A program made the translations under genes and the position numbers. This document shows, piece by piece, positions 48,878 through 60,729 of a stretch of DNA of 64,000 nt (its first letter is position 1; each line of letters begins with the position of its first letter). The DNA lies in assembly GCA_025127975.1 (NCBI GenBank), contig JAHLYQ010000044.1, positions 1-64,000 on the forward strand, given 5' to 3'. This stretch comes from Synechococcus sp. CS-1331 (lineage in GTDB: Bacteria > Cyanobacteriota > Cyanobacteriia > PCC-6307 > Cyanobiaceae). Below the pieces are notes generated by a model that made no database searches, had not been told where the DNA came from, and saw only the letters and a list, made by a program, of their open reading frames with translations.

Positions 48878-50077
48878 GTGCCCGTCAGTGATGCCGCCAC
48901 GCCGGTGGTGAGCGCCTTCTACGACCGCTTCCCCTACCCGGGCGACCCCCTTCAGGACGGGCCACCTCCCGGTTACAACTGGCGCTGGTGCGTTGACAGT
49001 GCCTGGGCAGCCGCCACCGGCTGCCTGCCCCCCCGGGCCGGCAGCGGCCCCCGCCGCTGGCGAATTCTGGATGCCGGCTGCGGCACCGGTGTCAGCACCG
49101 ATTACCTCTGTCACCTCAACCCAGGCTCTGCGGTGCTGGCGGTGGATATCAGCGCCGGGGCCCTGGAGGTGGCCCGGCAGCGCACTCGCCGCTCCGGCGC
49201 CGCCGCCCAGGTGGAGGAGCTGCGCATCGAGCAGCGCAGCCTGCTCGACCTGGCCGGTGAGGGCCCCTTTGACTACATCAATTCGGTGGGGGTGCTGCAC
49301 CACCTGCGCGAACCAGAGCAGGGGCTGGGGGCCCTGGCGGGGTTGTTGCGACCCGGGGGATTGGTGCATCTTTTCCTCTATGCCGACGGCGGCCGCTGGG
49401 AAATCCATCGCACCCAACGGGCCCTGGCCCTGCTGGGTGCGGGCACGGACGAGGCGGGCCTGCACCTGGGCAGGCAGCTGCTGGCCCAGTTGCCTGAAAC
49501 CAACAGGCTGCGCCGTCACCACGAGCAGCGCTGGGCCCTCGACACGGCAGCCGATGCCAACTTCGCCGACATGTATCTCCACCCCCAGGAGACCAGTTAC
49601 AACATCGAGCGTCTGCTGGCTTTTGTGGCTACGGCTGGCCTGGAGTTCGCCGGTTTTTCCAATCCCGAGGTGTGGTCACCGTCCCGGCTACTCCAGGGCG
49701 AACTGCTGGAGCGGGCCCAGGACCTCAGCCCCCGCCAGCAGTGGAGCCTGGTGGAGGAGCTCGACCCCGACATCAGTCACTTTGAGTTTTTCCTCAGCAA
49801 GGGCCCGGTCTCCGTTGCCGATTGGAGCGCCGATGCCGCCCTGCTAGCTGCCCGGGGGGAGGTGAACCGCTGCCTGTGGGGCTGGCCCTCTACCAGCCTG
49901 ATGGGCCCGGATCTGCTGCCGCTCAGCCTGAGCCGGGAGAGCTTTGAGCTGATGCGGGCGCTCGAGCAGGCTCCCAACCTCTCGATCGGCCAGTTGCCCC
50001 TGGATTGGCCAGCCGCCACCCGGCTGGCGGTGGCCCGCCAGCTGCTGGAGCAGCGGCTGTTGCTGCCGGTGTTGTGA
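48878..50077 (+). CDS. class I SAM-dependent methyltransferase
   Basis: A 399-aa protein with the SAM motif RILDAGCGTGVSTDYL, the acidic end of strand 2 in AVDISAGAL, and SVGVLHHLREPEQGL before a typical LLRPGGLVHLFLYAD. The C-terminal 150 residues (YLHPQETSYNIERLLAFVA onward) form a separate region with no recognised catalytic motif. The substrate is unknown. It begins at a GTG, divergent from apcE (142-base gap), and precedes the ATP synthase genes by 45 bases. Confidence 0.82.
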   Translation: MPVSDAATPVVSAFYDRFPYPGDPLQDGPPPGYNWRWCVDSAWAAATGCLPPRAGSGPRRWRILDAGCGTGVSTDYLCHLNPGSAVLAVDISAGALEVARQRTRRSGAAAQVEELRIEQRSLLDLAGEGPFDYINSVGVLHHLREPEQGLGALAGLLRPGGLVHLFLYADGGRWEIHRTQRALALLGAGTDEAGLHLGRQLLAQLPETNRLRRHHEQRWALDTAADANFADMYLHPQETSYNIERLLAFVATAGLEFAGFSNPEVWSPSRLLQGELLERAQDLSPRQQWSLVEELDPDISHFEFFLSKGPVSVADWSADAALLAARGEVNRCLWGWPSTSLMGPDLLPLSLSRESFELMRALEQAPNLSIGQLPLDWPAATRLAVARQLLEQRLLLPVL

Positions 50078-50122
50078 CCCGCACGTGATAGATTCCGCGC
50101 GCCTTAAAGGGGGGTCAAGCGC

Positions 50123-50548
50123 TTGTCGATTTCCCTCCCTAGCCAGGTGGATGTCCCCGTCGTTGGGGATCGCGCCCCGGCCGATTCCAGTGATGGAGAT
50201 TCCAGTAATGGAATGGACAGCTATTTTCGGCTCCAGCGCCGGCTGTTGGTCGCCACCATGCTGCTTTCTGCAGTTGTCGTGGTGGTCACCGCCATCGCCG
50301 GATCCCTAGCCACGGCATTCAGCCTGTTGGTGGGATCCGTGGCTGGCTTGCTCTACCTGTGGCTGCTCAGCCGCAGCGTTACGCGGCTTGGAGAAAACTC
50401 CCGCCGCTTGAGCAGAACCCAGCTGCTGGTGCCCGTGGTTCTGGTGCTGGTGGCCTCCAGGTTGCCCCAGCTTTCAATCCTGCCGGCCCTGCTGGGCTTT
50501 TTGCTCTACAAGCCGGCCCTGATTCTCCAGGCTGTCTTCGACAGCTAA
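50123..50548 (+). CDS. ATP synthase protein I (Atp1/AtpI type)
   Basis: A 141-aa membrane protein with four hydrophobic segments (about 42-62, 66-86, 99-114, 119-135) and RLQRRLLVATMLLSAVVVVV. Proteins at this position at the head of atp operons assist assembly of the c-ring and are not part of the mature enzyme. The start is TTG at 50123 in this frame; the ATG at residue 31 (MDSYFRLQRR) is a strong alternative that removes a hydrophilic leader. Confidence 0.82.
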   Translation: MSISLPSQVDVPVVGDRAPADSSDGDSSNGMDSYFRLQRRLLVATMLLSAVVVVVTAIAGSLATAFSLLVGSVAGLLYLWLLSRSVTRLGENSRRLSRTQLLVPVVLVLVASRLPQLSILPALLGFLLYKPALILQAVFDS

Positions 50549-50605
50549 AACTTTCCCACCGTTCCGTCGCTTCGGCGATACCGAACTCCCCCCTCGCTGG
50601 CTCCA

Positions 50606-51707
<1,102 letters not shown>

Positions 51708-51803
51708 TTGTTCCGTGAGGCGTGGAAGGCGGGGGCTTGAGCCCCTTGTTTCCCGCCTCACGCCAGTCCCCACTCGCCCGATCGTTCCAGCGCCCTCGCC
51801 CCA

Positions 51804-52274
51804 ATGACCAGCTGGCTTCTGCTCGCCGAAGCAGGTGTCCCTGAGGGAGGTCTATTTGACCTCGATGCCACCCTGCCGCTGATGGCGGTGCAGGTGGTTC
51901 TCCTCACCTTCATTCTGAATTCGCTGTTCTTCCGTCCCGTTGGCCGGGCGGTGGAGGATCGCGAAAGCTTCATCTCCACCAGCCGTGCCGAGGCCAAGCA
52001 GAAGCTGGCCCAGGTTGAACGTCTGGAAGCCGATCTCAGGGAGCAGCTCAAGGACGCTCGACAGCAGTCCCAGAAGTTGATTCTCGAGGCTGAGCAGGAG
52101 ATGGATCGCCTCTATCGCGAGGCTCTTGCCCTGGCGACTGCCGAGGCCAATGCATCCCGGGAGCAGGCCCGCCGCGAGATCGATGCCCAACGTGATCAGG
52201 CGATGACCCAGCTCAACATTGATGCCGACAAGCTCGGTGACCTGATCGTGTCCCGCTTGCTGGCCACCCCATGA
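51804..52274 (+). CDS. ATP synthase Fo subunit b'
   Basis: One of the two different peripheral-stalk subunits found in photosynthetic organisms, 156 aa. The N-terminal helix is near 22-45 ([20 protein letters not shown]), followed by a long coiled coil rich in Glu, Arg and Gln ([20 protein letters not shown]). It is known as atpG in cyanobacterial nomenclature. Its stop overlaps the atpF start by 4 bases. Confidence 0.95.
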   Translation: MTSWLLLAEAGVPEGGLFDLDATLPLMAVQVVLLTFILNSLFFRPVGRAVEDRESFISTSRAEAKQKLAQVERLEADLREQLKDARQQSQKLILEAEQEMDRLYREALALATAEANASREQARREIDAQRDQAMTQLNIDADKLGDLIVSRLLATP

Positions 52275-52795
52275 CCCCCCTGATTCCCACCCTGCTCGCC
52301 AGCCACGGCGGCTTTGGTCTCAATCTCAATCTATTTGAGACCAATATCATCAACCTGGCCATCGTCATCTTCGGGCTCTGGAAGTTTCTTCCAGGTTTCC
52401 TCGGCGGCATTCTCGAGCGCCGTCGCAATGCAATCCTGAGCGATCTGCAGGATGCTGAGCAGCGCCTCGCGTCTTCCACCACTGCCTTGGCCGAGGCCCA
52501 GCAAGGGCTAGCCGCAGCCCAGCAGAAGGCAGAGCAGATCCGCGCCGATGGCCAGGCCCGCGCCCAGGCCCTGCGGCTGGAAAGCGAAAACCGCACTATC
52601 CAGGAGATGGCACGTCTCAAGCAGGGCGCCATGGCCGACCTAGGTGCCGAGGCCGCCCGAGTCACAGACCAATTGCGTCGCGAAGCGGCCAACCGCGCCA
52701 TCGCTAGGGCCCTGGCCTCCCTGCCGGGCAAACTCGATGGTGATGCCCAGGTGCGCCTGATCGACCAGTCCATCAAGACCCTAGGGAAAGCCTGA
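52271..52795 (+). CDS. atpF: ATP synthase Fo subunit b
   Basis: The second peripheral-stalk subunit, 174 aa. The membrane anchor is around 20-40 ([20 protein letters not shown]), followed by a long helix with [20 protein letters not shown]. It is coupled to b' by ATGA and to subunit delta by TGATG. Confidence 0.96.
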   Translation: MTPLIPTLLASHGGFGLNLNLFETNIINLAIVIFGLWKFLPGFLGGILERRRNAILSDLQDAEQRLASSTTALAEAQQGLAAAQQKAEQIRADGQARAQALRLESENRTIQEMARLKQGAMADLGAEAARVTDQLRREAANRAIARALASLPGKLDGDAQVRLIDQSIKTLGKA

Positions 52796-53343
52796 TGCCT
52801 CTCCTCAATTCCATTGCCACCCCCTACGCCGAGGCATTGATTCAGGTGGCAGAGGCCCGCAAGGAAACGGACACCGTGGCCGAGCAGGCCAAGGCAGTAC
52901 TGGCGGTGCTCAATTCCAGTCCCGAACTCCAGGCGGCCCTGGCCTCGCCCCTGCTGGAGCCCGACGCCAAGAAGGCTGCCCTGGGCAAAATTTTTAACGA
53001 CCAGGTCACCCCCAGCGTTCAGAACCTGCTCAAGCTCCTGGCCGACCGCCAACGCCTACCCATGCTGGATGCGGTCATGATTCGCTTCCTGGAGCTCTAC
53101 CGCGAGCTGCGCCACATCACCCTGGCCAAGGTCACCTCGGCGGCGGCCCTCACCGCTGAGCAGCAGGCCGAGCTCAATAAGAAAGTGCAGGCGATCGCCG
53201 GTTCAAAGGCCGTGGAGTTCGACCTCGTTGTCGATCCCAGCCTGATCGGGGGCTTCATCGTCAGCATGGGCTCCCAGGTGATCGATGCCAGCCTTTCTGG
53301 TCAGGTGCGTCGCCTTGGTCTGGCGCTTGCCCAGGTGGGCTAG
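52795..53343 (+). CDS. atpH: ATP synthase F1 subunit delta
   Basis: The stator-cap subunit (OSCP homolog) linking alpha to the b/b' stalk, 182 aa. It shows SIATPYAEALIQVAEARKET, LLKLLADRQRLPMLDAVMIR, and the C-terminal LIGGFIVSMGSQVIDASLSG. It is also named atpD in cyanobacteria. It overlaps atpF by one base. Confidence 0.96.
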   Translation: MPLLNSIATPYAEALIQVAEARKETDTVAEQAKAVLAVLNSSPELQAALASPLLEPDAKKAALGKIFNDQVTPSVQNLLKLLADRQRLPMLDAVMIRFLELYRELRHITLAKVTSAAALTAEQQAELNKKVQAIAGSKAVEFDLVVDPSLIGGFIVSMGSQVIDASLSGQVRRLGLALAQVG

Positions 53344-54924
<1,581 letters not shown>

Positions 54925-54940
54925 GCAGGGGCATCACCCA

Positions 54941-55894
54941 ATGGCAAACCTCAAAGACATCCGCGACCGGATCGGTTCGGTCAAGAACACTCGCAAGATC
55001 ACCGAGGCCATGCGTCTTGTGGCGGCCGCCAAGGTGCGGCGCGCCCAGGAGCAGGTGCTGCGCAGCCGGCCCTTTGCCGACCGCCTGGCCCGCGTGCTGG
55101 AAAACCTCCAGTCGCGCATGCGCTTTGAAGACGCCGAAGCTCCACTCCTGGAGCAACGGGATGTAACCACCATCACCCTGCTGTCGGTAACCGGCGATCG
55201 CGGTTTGTGCGGTGGCTACAACGCCAACATCATCAAGCGCACTGAGCAGCGCTACGCCGAACTCTCCAGCCAGGGCTTCAAGGTGGATCTGGTGCTGATC
55301 GGCCGCAAGGCGATCACCTATTTCCAGAATCGAGCCAGCCTCTACACGATCCGGGCCACCTTCACTGGCCTGGAGCAGGTGCCTAAGGCCAGCGAGGCCA
55401 TGGGCATCGCCAATGAGGTGCTGGCAGAGTTTCTCTCAGGCTCCACCGATCGGGTGGAAATCATTTTCACCAAGTTTGTCAACCTGGTGAGCTCCAAGCC
55501 CGTTATTCAGACCCTCCTGCCCCTAGATCCCCAAGGCATTGCCATCCCCGAAGATGAGATTTTCCGTCTCACCACCCGGGAGGGCCAGCTCGGGGTGGAG
55601 CTGGGCAGCACTGCCAACGAGCAGCCCCGTCTGCCTTCTGACATTGTCTTTGATCAGAGTCCGGACCAACTGCTCAATGCCCTGCTGCCCCTCTATCTGG
55701 AAAACCAGCTGCTGCACTCCCTCCAGGAGGCTGCGGCCTCGGAGCTGGCCAATCGGATGACGGCCATGAACAACGCCAGCGACAACGCCAAGGCGCTCGC
55801 CAAGAGCCTCACCCTCGACTACAACAAGGCCCGTCAGGCCGCCATCACCCAGGAGATCCTGGAAGTGGTGGGTGGTTCAGCCTCCATGGGTTGA
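54941..55894 (+). CDS. atpG: ATP synthase F1 subunit gamma
   Basis: The rotor shaft subunit, 317 aa (also atpC in cyanobacteria). The N-terminal helix is [20 protein letters not shown], and the C-terminal helix ends [20 protein letters not shown]. It carries the extra central segment found in photosynthetic organisms (around 195-240) but without the Cys pair that gives chloroplast gamma its redox switch. Beta and epsilon are not in the window, as expected for cyanobacteria. Confidence 0.98.
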   Translation: MANLKDIRDRIGSVKNTRKITEAMRLVAAAKVRRAQEQVLRSRPFADRLARVLENLQSRMRFEDAEAPLLEQRDVTTITLLSVTGDRGLCGGYNANIIKRTEQRYAELSSQGFKVDLVLIGRKAITYFQNRASLYTIRATFTGLEQVPKASEAMGIANEVLAEFLSGSTDRVEIIFTKFVNLVSSKPVIQTLLPLDPQGIAIPEDEIFRLTTREGQLGVELGSTANEQPRLPSDIVFDQSPDQLLNALLPLYLENQLLHSLQEAAASELANRMTAMNNASDNAKALAKSLTLDYNKARQAAITQEILEVVGGSASMG

Positions 55895-56261
55895 GCATCA
55901 GCTAGTAGCGGGGTGGGGGCGGCGTCGCATAGGGCGACAGGCCTCTTTGTAGCCATCCCGGGCCCCCAAATTCCCAGCTGCTCGAGCGCAGTGAATCCAG
56001 TATCCACACCATCGACCAGGAGGTTGTGGTGCTGGTTCAGCAATTAAGCCGACTTACGCCGGCTCCCATCGCCGATCCCTTTGAACGCTTTTTTGAAAAA
56101 CCTAGCGACCATTTTGCCTGAGGAAGTTGCAGGAGTTCGCTGCCTCACGCCATGAGATGCGACAGCCCAGCTGCTGGAAGTAATCCGCAGACCAGAGAGT
56201 CAACACGCGAGCCTCACCCTTTGCTGGTCTAGACTGATCGTGTCCACCAAGGCTGATCGAC
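55895..56261 (+). other. gene-free region after the atp operon
   Basis: These 367 bases hold no intact gene. A weak hairpin (GTCGC/GCGAC, 55924-55938) may end the atp transcript. A plus-strand open stretch ending in TGA at 56119-56121 reads SIHTIDQEVVVLVQQLSRL and DPFERFFEKPSDHFA. It is protein-like in composition but lacks a credible start codon and may be the tail of a lost small gene. The last 40 bases before 56262 probably hold the antitoxin promoter. Confidence 0.4.
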
Positions 56262-56534
56262 ATGCGTGCCAAGTTGTTTCGCAACGGCCGCAGCCAGGCC
56301 GTGCGGCTACCGGCTAGTTGCAGATTTGAGGGCACGGAAGTCGAAGTTGAGAGAGATCCCCAAACAGGAGTCGTCAGCCTGCGTCCACTCCGCTCCAGTC
56401 CATTGGATTGGCTGCGCCGGCGGGCTGTTCTGCTCGACGGTGATCCCCAGGCTGCTGATGGTTTCGCTGAATTGACGGAGTCCGATGGAGCCCACCAAGC
56501 CAATGGCCCCGCTCAGGAGCGTGATTGGCCATGA
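56262..56534 (+). CDS. vapB: VapB-type antitoxin
   Basis: A 90-aa protein with the AbrB/MazE-like DNA-binding start MRAKLFRNGRSQAVRLPASC, FEGTEVEVERDP and VVSLRPL, followed by a flexible C-terminal half that would wrap the toxin. The antitoxin neutralises the nuclease encoded next and usually represses its own promoter. The stop overlaps the toxin start by 4 bases (ATGA). Confidence 0.88.
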   Translation: MRAKLFRNGRSQAVRLPASCRFEGTEVEVERDPQTGVVSLRPLRSSPLDWLRRRAVLLDGDPQAADGFAELTESDGAHQANGPAQERDWP

Positions 56535-56923
56535 AGCAACGCTTCATGCTCGACACCAATGCGGTGCGCATGCTGTTGGAGCGTCGCTCTCCCCAGCTCG
56601 ATCAATGGTTTGCGGAAGAGCGCTGCAGCCTGTCGGCCATCGTGGCGGCTGAGATTCGTTTTGGGTTGGCGCGCCGCAGGCTGCCTGAGCGCCGTGCCGC
56701 GCTTGTTTGCGATCTGCTGGAGGTGCTCCCCGTTGAGGCCTTCGATGAGCAGGTGGCGAAGACCTACGGCCGATTGCGGGCTGAGCTGCAGCGGCTTGGT
56801 ATCACTCTGGCGGCGATGGACCTTTTAATCGCCGCCCATGCGCTGGCTCTCGAACGCATGTTGGTGAGTAGCGATCAAGTGTTTGCCAGCGTGCCGGATT
56901 TGCAGTGCTGTTCGGCTGGCTGA
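56531..56923 (+). CDS. vapC: VapC-type PIN-domain toxin
   Basis: A 130-aa PIN ribonuclease. Acidic residues are in the expected places: D8 and N10 (MLDTNAV), E41 (AAEIRFGL), D97 (LAAMDLLIAAHAL) and D115 (LVSSDQVF). VapC toxins cleave tRNA or rRNA when released from VapB. The ATG at 56531 is preferred because it couples to the antitoxin stop. Both genes appear intact. Confidence 0.9.
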   Translation: MKQRFMLDTNAVRMLLERRSPQLDQWFAEERCSLSAIVAAEIRFGLARRRLPERRAALVCDLLEVLPVEAFDEQVAKTYGRLRAELQRLGITLAAMDLLIAAHALALERMLVSSDQVFASVPDLQCCSAG

Positions 56924-57151
56924 ACGGTGCTTCTGAACGTTCCTTTTGAACGGCCAGCGAAGTTCAGCATCACGCCCCCCTGCAGAACTGCGTGTATTGC
57001 TTACTGCTGGCAGTCGCATGGCCCGGAACCTACAGCGCGATCTGCGCTGGGTAACTATGGAAAGAGTTGCCAGCAGGATGATGGCTTTGCGGGCCATTGC
57101 ATCAGCCTGGGTGCATCAGCCCTGGCCCTTGATAACGCCATCTTCGATCCC

Positions 57152-57892
57152 ATGCCCCTGCCTTTGCCCGACCCTGGACCGCTGGTGATCCAGCCCCTGT
57201 TTCCGGTGGCCCTCGGCCAGGTTCAGCTGCGCCCAGACCCGCTCGAGCTGGCTGCCCAGCTGCAGGCCCTGCTGGCCCTGCGGGGCGCCGCCGCCAGCAA
57301 TCCTGATCCCGGCTGCGCCTGGACCGGTGATCTCAACGGGGTGTGGCAGCTGCATCGCCATCCCCTTTTTGCTGGGCTGGTGGCCACGGTGGCCCAGCAG
57401 GCTGAGATCTATCTGCAGGAGCTCGGTCTGCAGCCGTCCCAGCTGGCCCTGCATTTGCAGCGCTGCTGGCCCGTGCTCAGTGAGGAGGGCCAGGTGGTTG
57501 GCCGCCACCACCATCCCAACGCCCATCTCAGTGCCGTGGTGTATCTCAGTGGCGACGGCTCTGGCCGCAGTGGCGTGCTCCGCTTCTGGCCCCAGCGCCA
57601 GGTCAATGAATTGGTGCCGGGGATGGCAGTGGGGCATAGGGCTCCTCTCCAGGCGGATCCGCTGCCTGGCTGCCAGGGCTGGCTGCAGCCATGGGTGGAC
57701 GTGGCCCCCCGGGCCGGTCTGCTCCTGCTGTTCCCCAGCAGCCTCGATCACGCCGTGCTGCCAAACGACGATCCCGACGACCTGCGCGCCTCGATCAGCA
57801 TGGATTTCCTGCTCACGGCGCCGCCCCTGCCCGAGGGACACACCCCGCCGGAGTATTTAGCCCCCCACCCCAGCCAGTGGCAGCAGCTCTGA
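57152..57892 (+). CDS. putative 2OG-Fe(II) oxygenase
   Basis: A 246-aa protein with the pattern of the TIGR02466-type oxygenases: GRHHHPNAHLSAVVYLSGDG (iron-ligand region), GVLRFWPQR, and a distal LLLLFPSSLDHAVLPND followed by RASISMDF (second ligand and 2-oxoglutarate region). It is predicted to hydroxylate an unknown substrate. The ATG at 57152 is chosen; the open frame extends upstream to 56927 but has no protein-like pattern there. The 228 bases between vapC and this start show no gene. Confidence 0.78.
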   Translation: MPLPLPDPGPLVIQPLFPVALGQVQLRPDPLELAAQLQALLALRGAAASNPDPGCAWTGDLNGVWQLHRHPLFAGLVATVAQQAEIYLQELGLQPSQLALHLQRCWPVLSEEGQVVGRHHHPNAHLSAVVYLSGDGSGRSGVLRFWPQRQVNELVPGMAVGHRAPLQADPLPGCQGWLQPWVDVAPRAGLLLLFPSSLDHAVLPNDDPDDLRASISMDFLLTAPPLPEGHTPPEYLAPHPSQWQQL

Positions 57893-57943
57893 GGTTGGTG
57901 AGCTGGGAAGATGGGGCATCGCTGCTCCCACCCGGCGCTTCCA

Positions 57944-58273
57944 GTGACCGATCCCCAGACCTTCACGATCTGCGCCGAGCTTACGGGCGCCCTGCATACC
58001 TTCCCCTGTCGCAGCGACCAGACCGTGCTGGCGGCGGCAGAGGCGGCTGGGGTGGCCCTGCCCAGTTCCTGCTGTTCGGGGGTCTGCACCACCTGTGCGG
58101 CCCTGATCACTGAGGGCACCGTGCTGCAGGCGGACGCTATGGGCGTCAAGCTCGAGCTGCAGCAGCAGGGCTATGCCCTGCTCTGCGTCTCCTTGCCCCA
58201 GTCCGATCTGCGCCTGAAGGCCGGCCAGGAGGATGCCCTCTACGAAGCCCAGTTCGGCCAATACCAGAAGTGA
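57944..58273 (+). CDS. plant-type 2Fe-2S ferredoxin
   Basis: A 109-aa ferredoxin with the exact 2Fe-2S pattern C43-x4-C48-x2-C51-x29-C81 (SSCCSGVCTTC and LLCVSLP). It is less acidic than the main photosynthetic ferredoxin, so a specialised partner is likely. The GTG at 57944 is used; an earlier start at 57911 would add a basic Cys-containing stretch. Its stop overlaps the next start (GTGA). Confidence 0.88.
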   Translation: MTDPQTFTICAELTGALHTFPCRSDQTVLAAAEAAGVALPSSCCSGVCTTCAALITEGTVLQADAMGVKLELQQQGYALLCVSLPQSDLRLKAGQEDALYEAQFGQYQK

Positions 58274-58482
58274 GGCTGGAGCTGCTGCAGCTCTGGTTTA
58301 AGCCCTTGCAGGGGCCAAAGCTGAGCCAGTTGCGGCTGGCTCTGCTGGCGGCAGCCCAGGAGCAGGCGGGGCCCGGGGCCGAGCTGCTGCGCTGGGCGAT
58401 CACCGCCGCCGAACCTGTTCGGGGCCTCCACATTGAGGCGGTGCTGCTTGTGGGTGACGCTCCAGCACCGCCGCGATCGTGA
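58270..58482 (+). CDS. 70-aa conserved-looking hypothetical protein
   Basis: A small protein (MRLELLQLWFKPLQGPKLSQ, then LRLALLAAAQEQ and GLHIEAVLLVGDAP) with amphipathic helices and no recognised domain. It overlaps the ferredoxin stop by 4 bases and the DUF3326 start by 4 bases, so the three genes are tightly coupled. Being held between two overlapping starts supports a real gene. Confidence 0.65.
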   Translation: MRLELLQLWFKPLQGPKLSQLRLALLAAAQEQAGPGAELLRWAITAAEPVRGLHIEAVLLVGDAPAPPRS

Positions 58483-59645
58483 GCGGTGCCCCGCCTCCCC
58501 TGCCCACCCTGCTGGTGATCCCCACGGGGGTGGGGTGCGCCCTGGGCGGCTATGCCGGCGATGGCCTGCCTGCGGCCCGGCTGCTGGCGGCGGCCAGCGG
58601 CTGCCTGATCACCCATCCCAATGTGATGAATGGGGCCGCCCTCTACTGGAGTGATCGGCGCATTCAATATGTGGAGGGCTGGGCCCTGGATCGCTTCGCG
58701 GCCGGCGAGCTGGCCCTGGCACCGGTGGCTGGCCGGCGGGTGGGATTACTGTTGGATGCGGGCATCGAACCGGAGCTACGCCAGCGCCAGATTCAGGCGG
58801 CAGAGGCTTGTCGCGCCAGCTTGGGGCTGGCGATCGGCCCGGTGCTCATCAGCGACGAGCCCCTGGGAGTGGGCCTGAGCCTGGGCTCCAGTGGCGCCAG
58901 TTGGGGCTGCCTGGAGCGCCCGGATGCCCTGCTGCGCGCCGGCGAAAAGCTAGTACTAGCAGGAGCCGGCGCCATCGCCGTGGTGGCCCGCTTCCCCGAC
59001 GATCCCGATAGCGAGGCCCTGGCCGCCTATCGCCATGGCGCCGGGGTCGATGGTCTGGCCGGCGCCGAGGCGGTGATCAGCCATCTGCTGGTGCGCCACC
59101 TGGGTATCCCCTGCGCCCATGCCCCTGCCCTGCAGCCGCTGCCTATGGATCCAAACCTCGATCCCAGGGCGGCGGCGGAGGAGCTGGGCCATACGTTCCT
59201 GCCCTGCGTGCTGGTGGGATTGAGCCGGGCGCCGGATCTGGTGCCGCTGGGCCGGGCCGGCCAACCCTACGGGGATGGGATTGGTCTGGGGCCTGCTGGA
59301 ACCCTGCTGACGGCAGCCGCCATCGGCGCCGTGGTCGCCCCAGCTGGTGCCCTCGGCGGTGAAGCGGTGCTGGCCTGCGCTGAGCGGGGAATCCCGGTGA
59401 TAGCGGTGCACAACCCCTGCCTGCTGGAGGTGTCGGCCCAGGCCCTGGGCCTGGAGGTGTTGGCGGCCGCCAGCTACGCCGAGGCTGCTGGGCTGGTGCT
59501 CGCCCTGCGGGAGGGGATCGATCCGGCGGTGTTGCGGCGGCCGCTGGGGGGGCGGCTCAGCGCAGGCAGGCCATCGGGTGGCGATTGGCCACTCCCAGGG
59601 CCCTGGCCACGCTGGGATGGCAGACGGAACCATCGATGGTGTTGA
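58479..59645 (+). CDS. DUF3326 family protein
   Basis: A 388-aa protein with LLVIPTGVGCALGGYAGDGL, THPNVMNGAALYWSDRRIQY, VEGWALDRF, GLGPAGTLLTAAAIGAVVAP and VIAVHNPCLLEVSAQALGLE, the signature of DUF3326, which is widespread in cyanobacteria. The function is unknown; the repeated Gly-rich loops suggest a nucleotide- or cofactor-binding alpha/beta fold. The last 30 residues (GDWPLPGPWPRWDGRRNH) are read through the convergent ald gene, an overlap of 89 bases. Confidence 0.8.
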   Translation: MSGAPPPLPTLLVIPTGVGCALGGYAGDGLPAARLLAAASGCLITHPNVMNGAALYWSDRRIQYVEGWALDRFAAGELALAPVAGRRVGLLLDAGIEPELRQRQIQAAEACRASLGLAIGPVLISDEPLGVGLSLGSSGASWGCLERPDALLRAGEKLVLAGAGAIAVVARFPDDPDSEALAAYRHGAGVDGLAGAEAVISHLLVRHLGIPCAHAPALQPLPMDPNLDPRAAAEELGHTFLPCVLVGLSRAPDLVPLGRAGQPYGDGIGLGPAGTLLTAAAIGAVVAPAGALGGEAVLACAERGIPVIAVHNPCLLEVSAQALGLEVLAAASYAEAAGLVLALREGIDPAVLRRPLGGRLSAGRPSGGDWPLPGPWPRWDGRRNHRWC

Positions 59646-60669
59646 GGCCGGAAACCAGTTCGGGGCGATCGGTGACGGCTTCCACCAGGCCCCGACCTGC
59701 GATTGCCAGGATGTAGGGCAGGGTGACGCTCACAAGCGCCTCAGTGGAGGTGAAGGGCACGGCACCGGGCATGTTGCCGACGGCGTAGTGCTGCACGCCG
59801 TGCAGGCTGTGGACCGGATCGGTGTGGGTGGTCTCCCGGCTGGTGGCGATGCAGCCGCCCTGATCGATGGCCACATCCACCACCACCGAGCCCGGCCGCA
59901 TTTGCCGCACCAGTTCTTCGCTCACCAGCGTGGGGGCGCGGCCGCCGGCGGTGAGCACGGCGCCGATCAGCAGGTCGGTTTCCGGCACCAGACGCTCGAT
60001 CAGGCTGGGGCTGCTGATCAGGCTGACCAGTCGGCCCTGGCGATAGGTGTCGAGGCTGCGTAATTTCTGCGGTGAGCGATCCAGCAGGTACACCTCCCCA
60101 TCCATCGCAGCGGCGATTCGGGCCGCATTCCAGCCGACGCTGCCCGCCCCCAGCACCAGCACCCGGGCCGGCTTCACACCGGTGCAGCCGCCCAGCAGGA
60201 TGCCGCGCCCGCCGTGGGGCTTCTCCAGCAGGTGGGCTCCCACCTGGGCCGCTAGCCGGCCGGCGATTTCGCTCATCGGCGCCAGCAGGGGCAAGCTGCC
60301 GTCTTCGAGCTGCACGGTTTCGTAGGCCACCGCCGTGGTGCCGGCCGCCAGCAGGGCCCGGCCCACATCCTGGTAGGCGGCCAGGTGCAGGTAGGTGAAC
60401 AGCACCAGGTCGGGGCGCATAAAGCGGAACTCCTCTGGTTGGGGCTCCTTAACCTTGACCACCAGGTGGGCGGCCCAGGCCTCTTCGGCATTCACCAGGC
60501 GGCCTCCGGCGGCGCCGAACTGGTCGTCGCTGAAGCCTGCTCCCAGGCCAGCTCCTGCCTGGATCCTGACGTCCATGCCCTGACCCACCAGCTCGCGCAC
60601 GGCGTCGGGGGTGAGGGCTACACGCTGCTCATCGCGCTTGATCTCAGCCGGAACACCGATGCTGGCCAT
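59557..60669 (-). CDS. ald: alanine dehydrogenase
   Basis: NAD-dependent interconversion of alanine and pyruvate plus ammonia. The 370-aa protein shows SIGVPAEIKRDEQRVALTPD, VVKVKEPQPEEF, YLHLA, PMSEIAGRLAAQVGAHLLEK, the NAD-binding VLVLGAGSVGWNAARIA and NMPGAVPFTSTEAL. The ATG at 60669 matches the family N-terminus; ATG 60711 would add 14 residues. It lies downstream of nadE on the same strand. Confidence 0.94.
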   Translation of the reverse strand: MASIGVPAEIKRDEQRVALTPDAVRELVGQGMDVRIQAGAGLGAGFSDDQFGAAGGRLVNAEEAWAAHLVVKVKEPQPEEFRFMRPDLVLFTYLHLAAYQDVGRALLAAGTTAVAYETVQLEDGSLPLLAPMSEIAGRLAAQVGAHLLEKPHGGRGILLGGCTGVKPARVLVLGAGSVGWNAARIAAAMDGEVYLLDRSPQKLRSLDTYRQGRLVSLISSPSLIERLVPETDLLIGAVLTAGGRAPTLVSEELVRQMRPGSVVVDVAIDQGGCIATSRETTHTDPVHSLHGVQHYAVGNMPGAVPFTSTEALVSVTLPYILAIAGRGLVEAVTDRPELVSGLNTIDGSVCHPSVARALGVANRHPMACLR

Positions 60670-60729
60670 CGGTGCGGTGAGGCTCGCGGCGCTTGGGCTG
60701 GGGGCTGCCATGGTTCAGCTGCTGGGTCG

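Noticed and set aside
48736..48900. A 55-residue N-terminal extension of ApcE
   Set aside because: The extension is basic and unrelated to the family; the standard start is MTVTASSGSTR at 48735, and the extension would overlap the divergent methyltransferase start.
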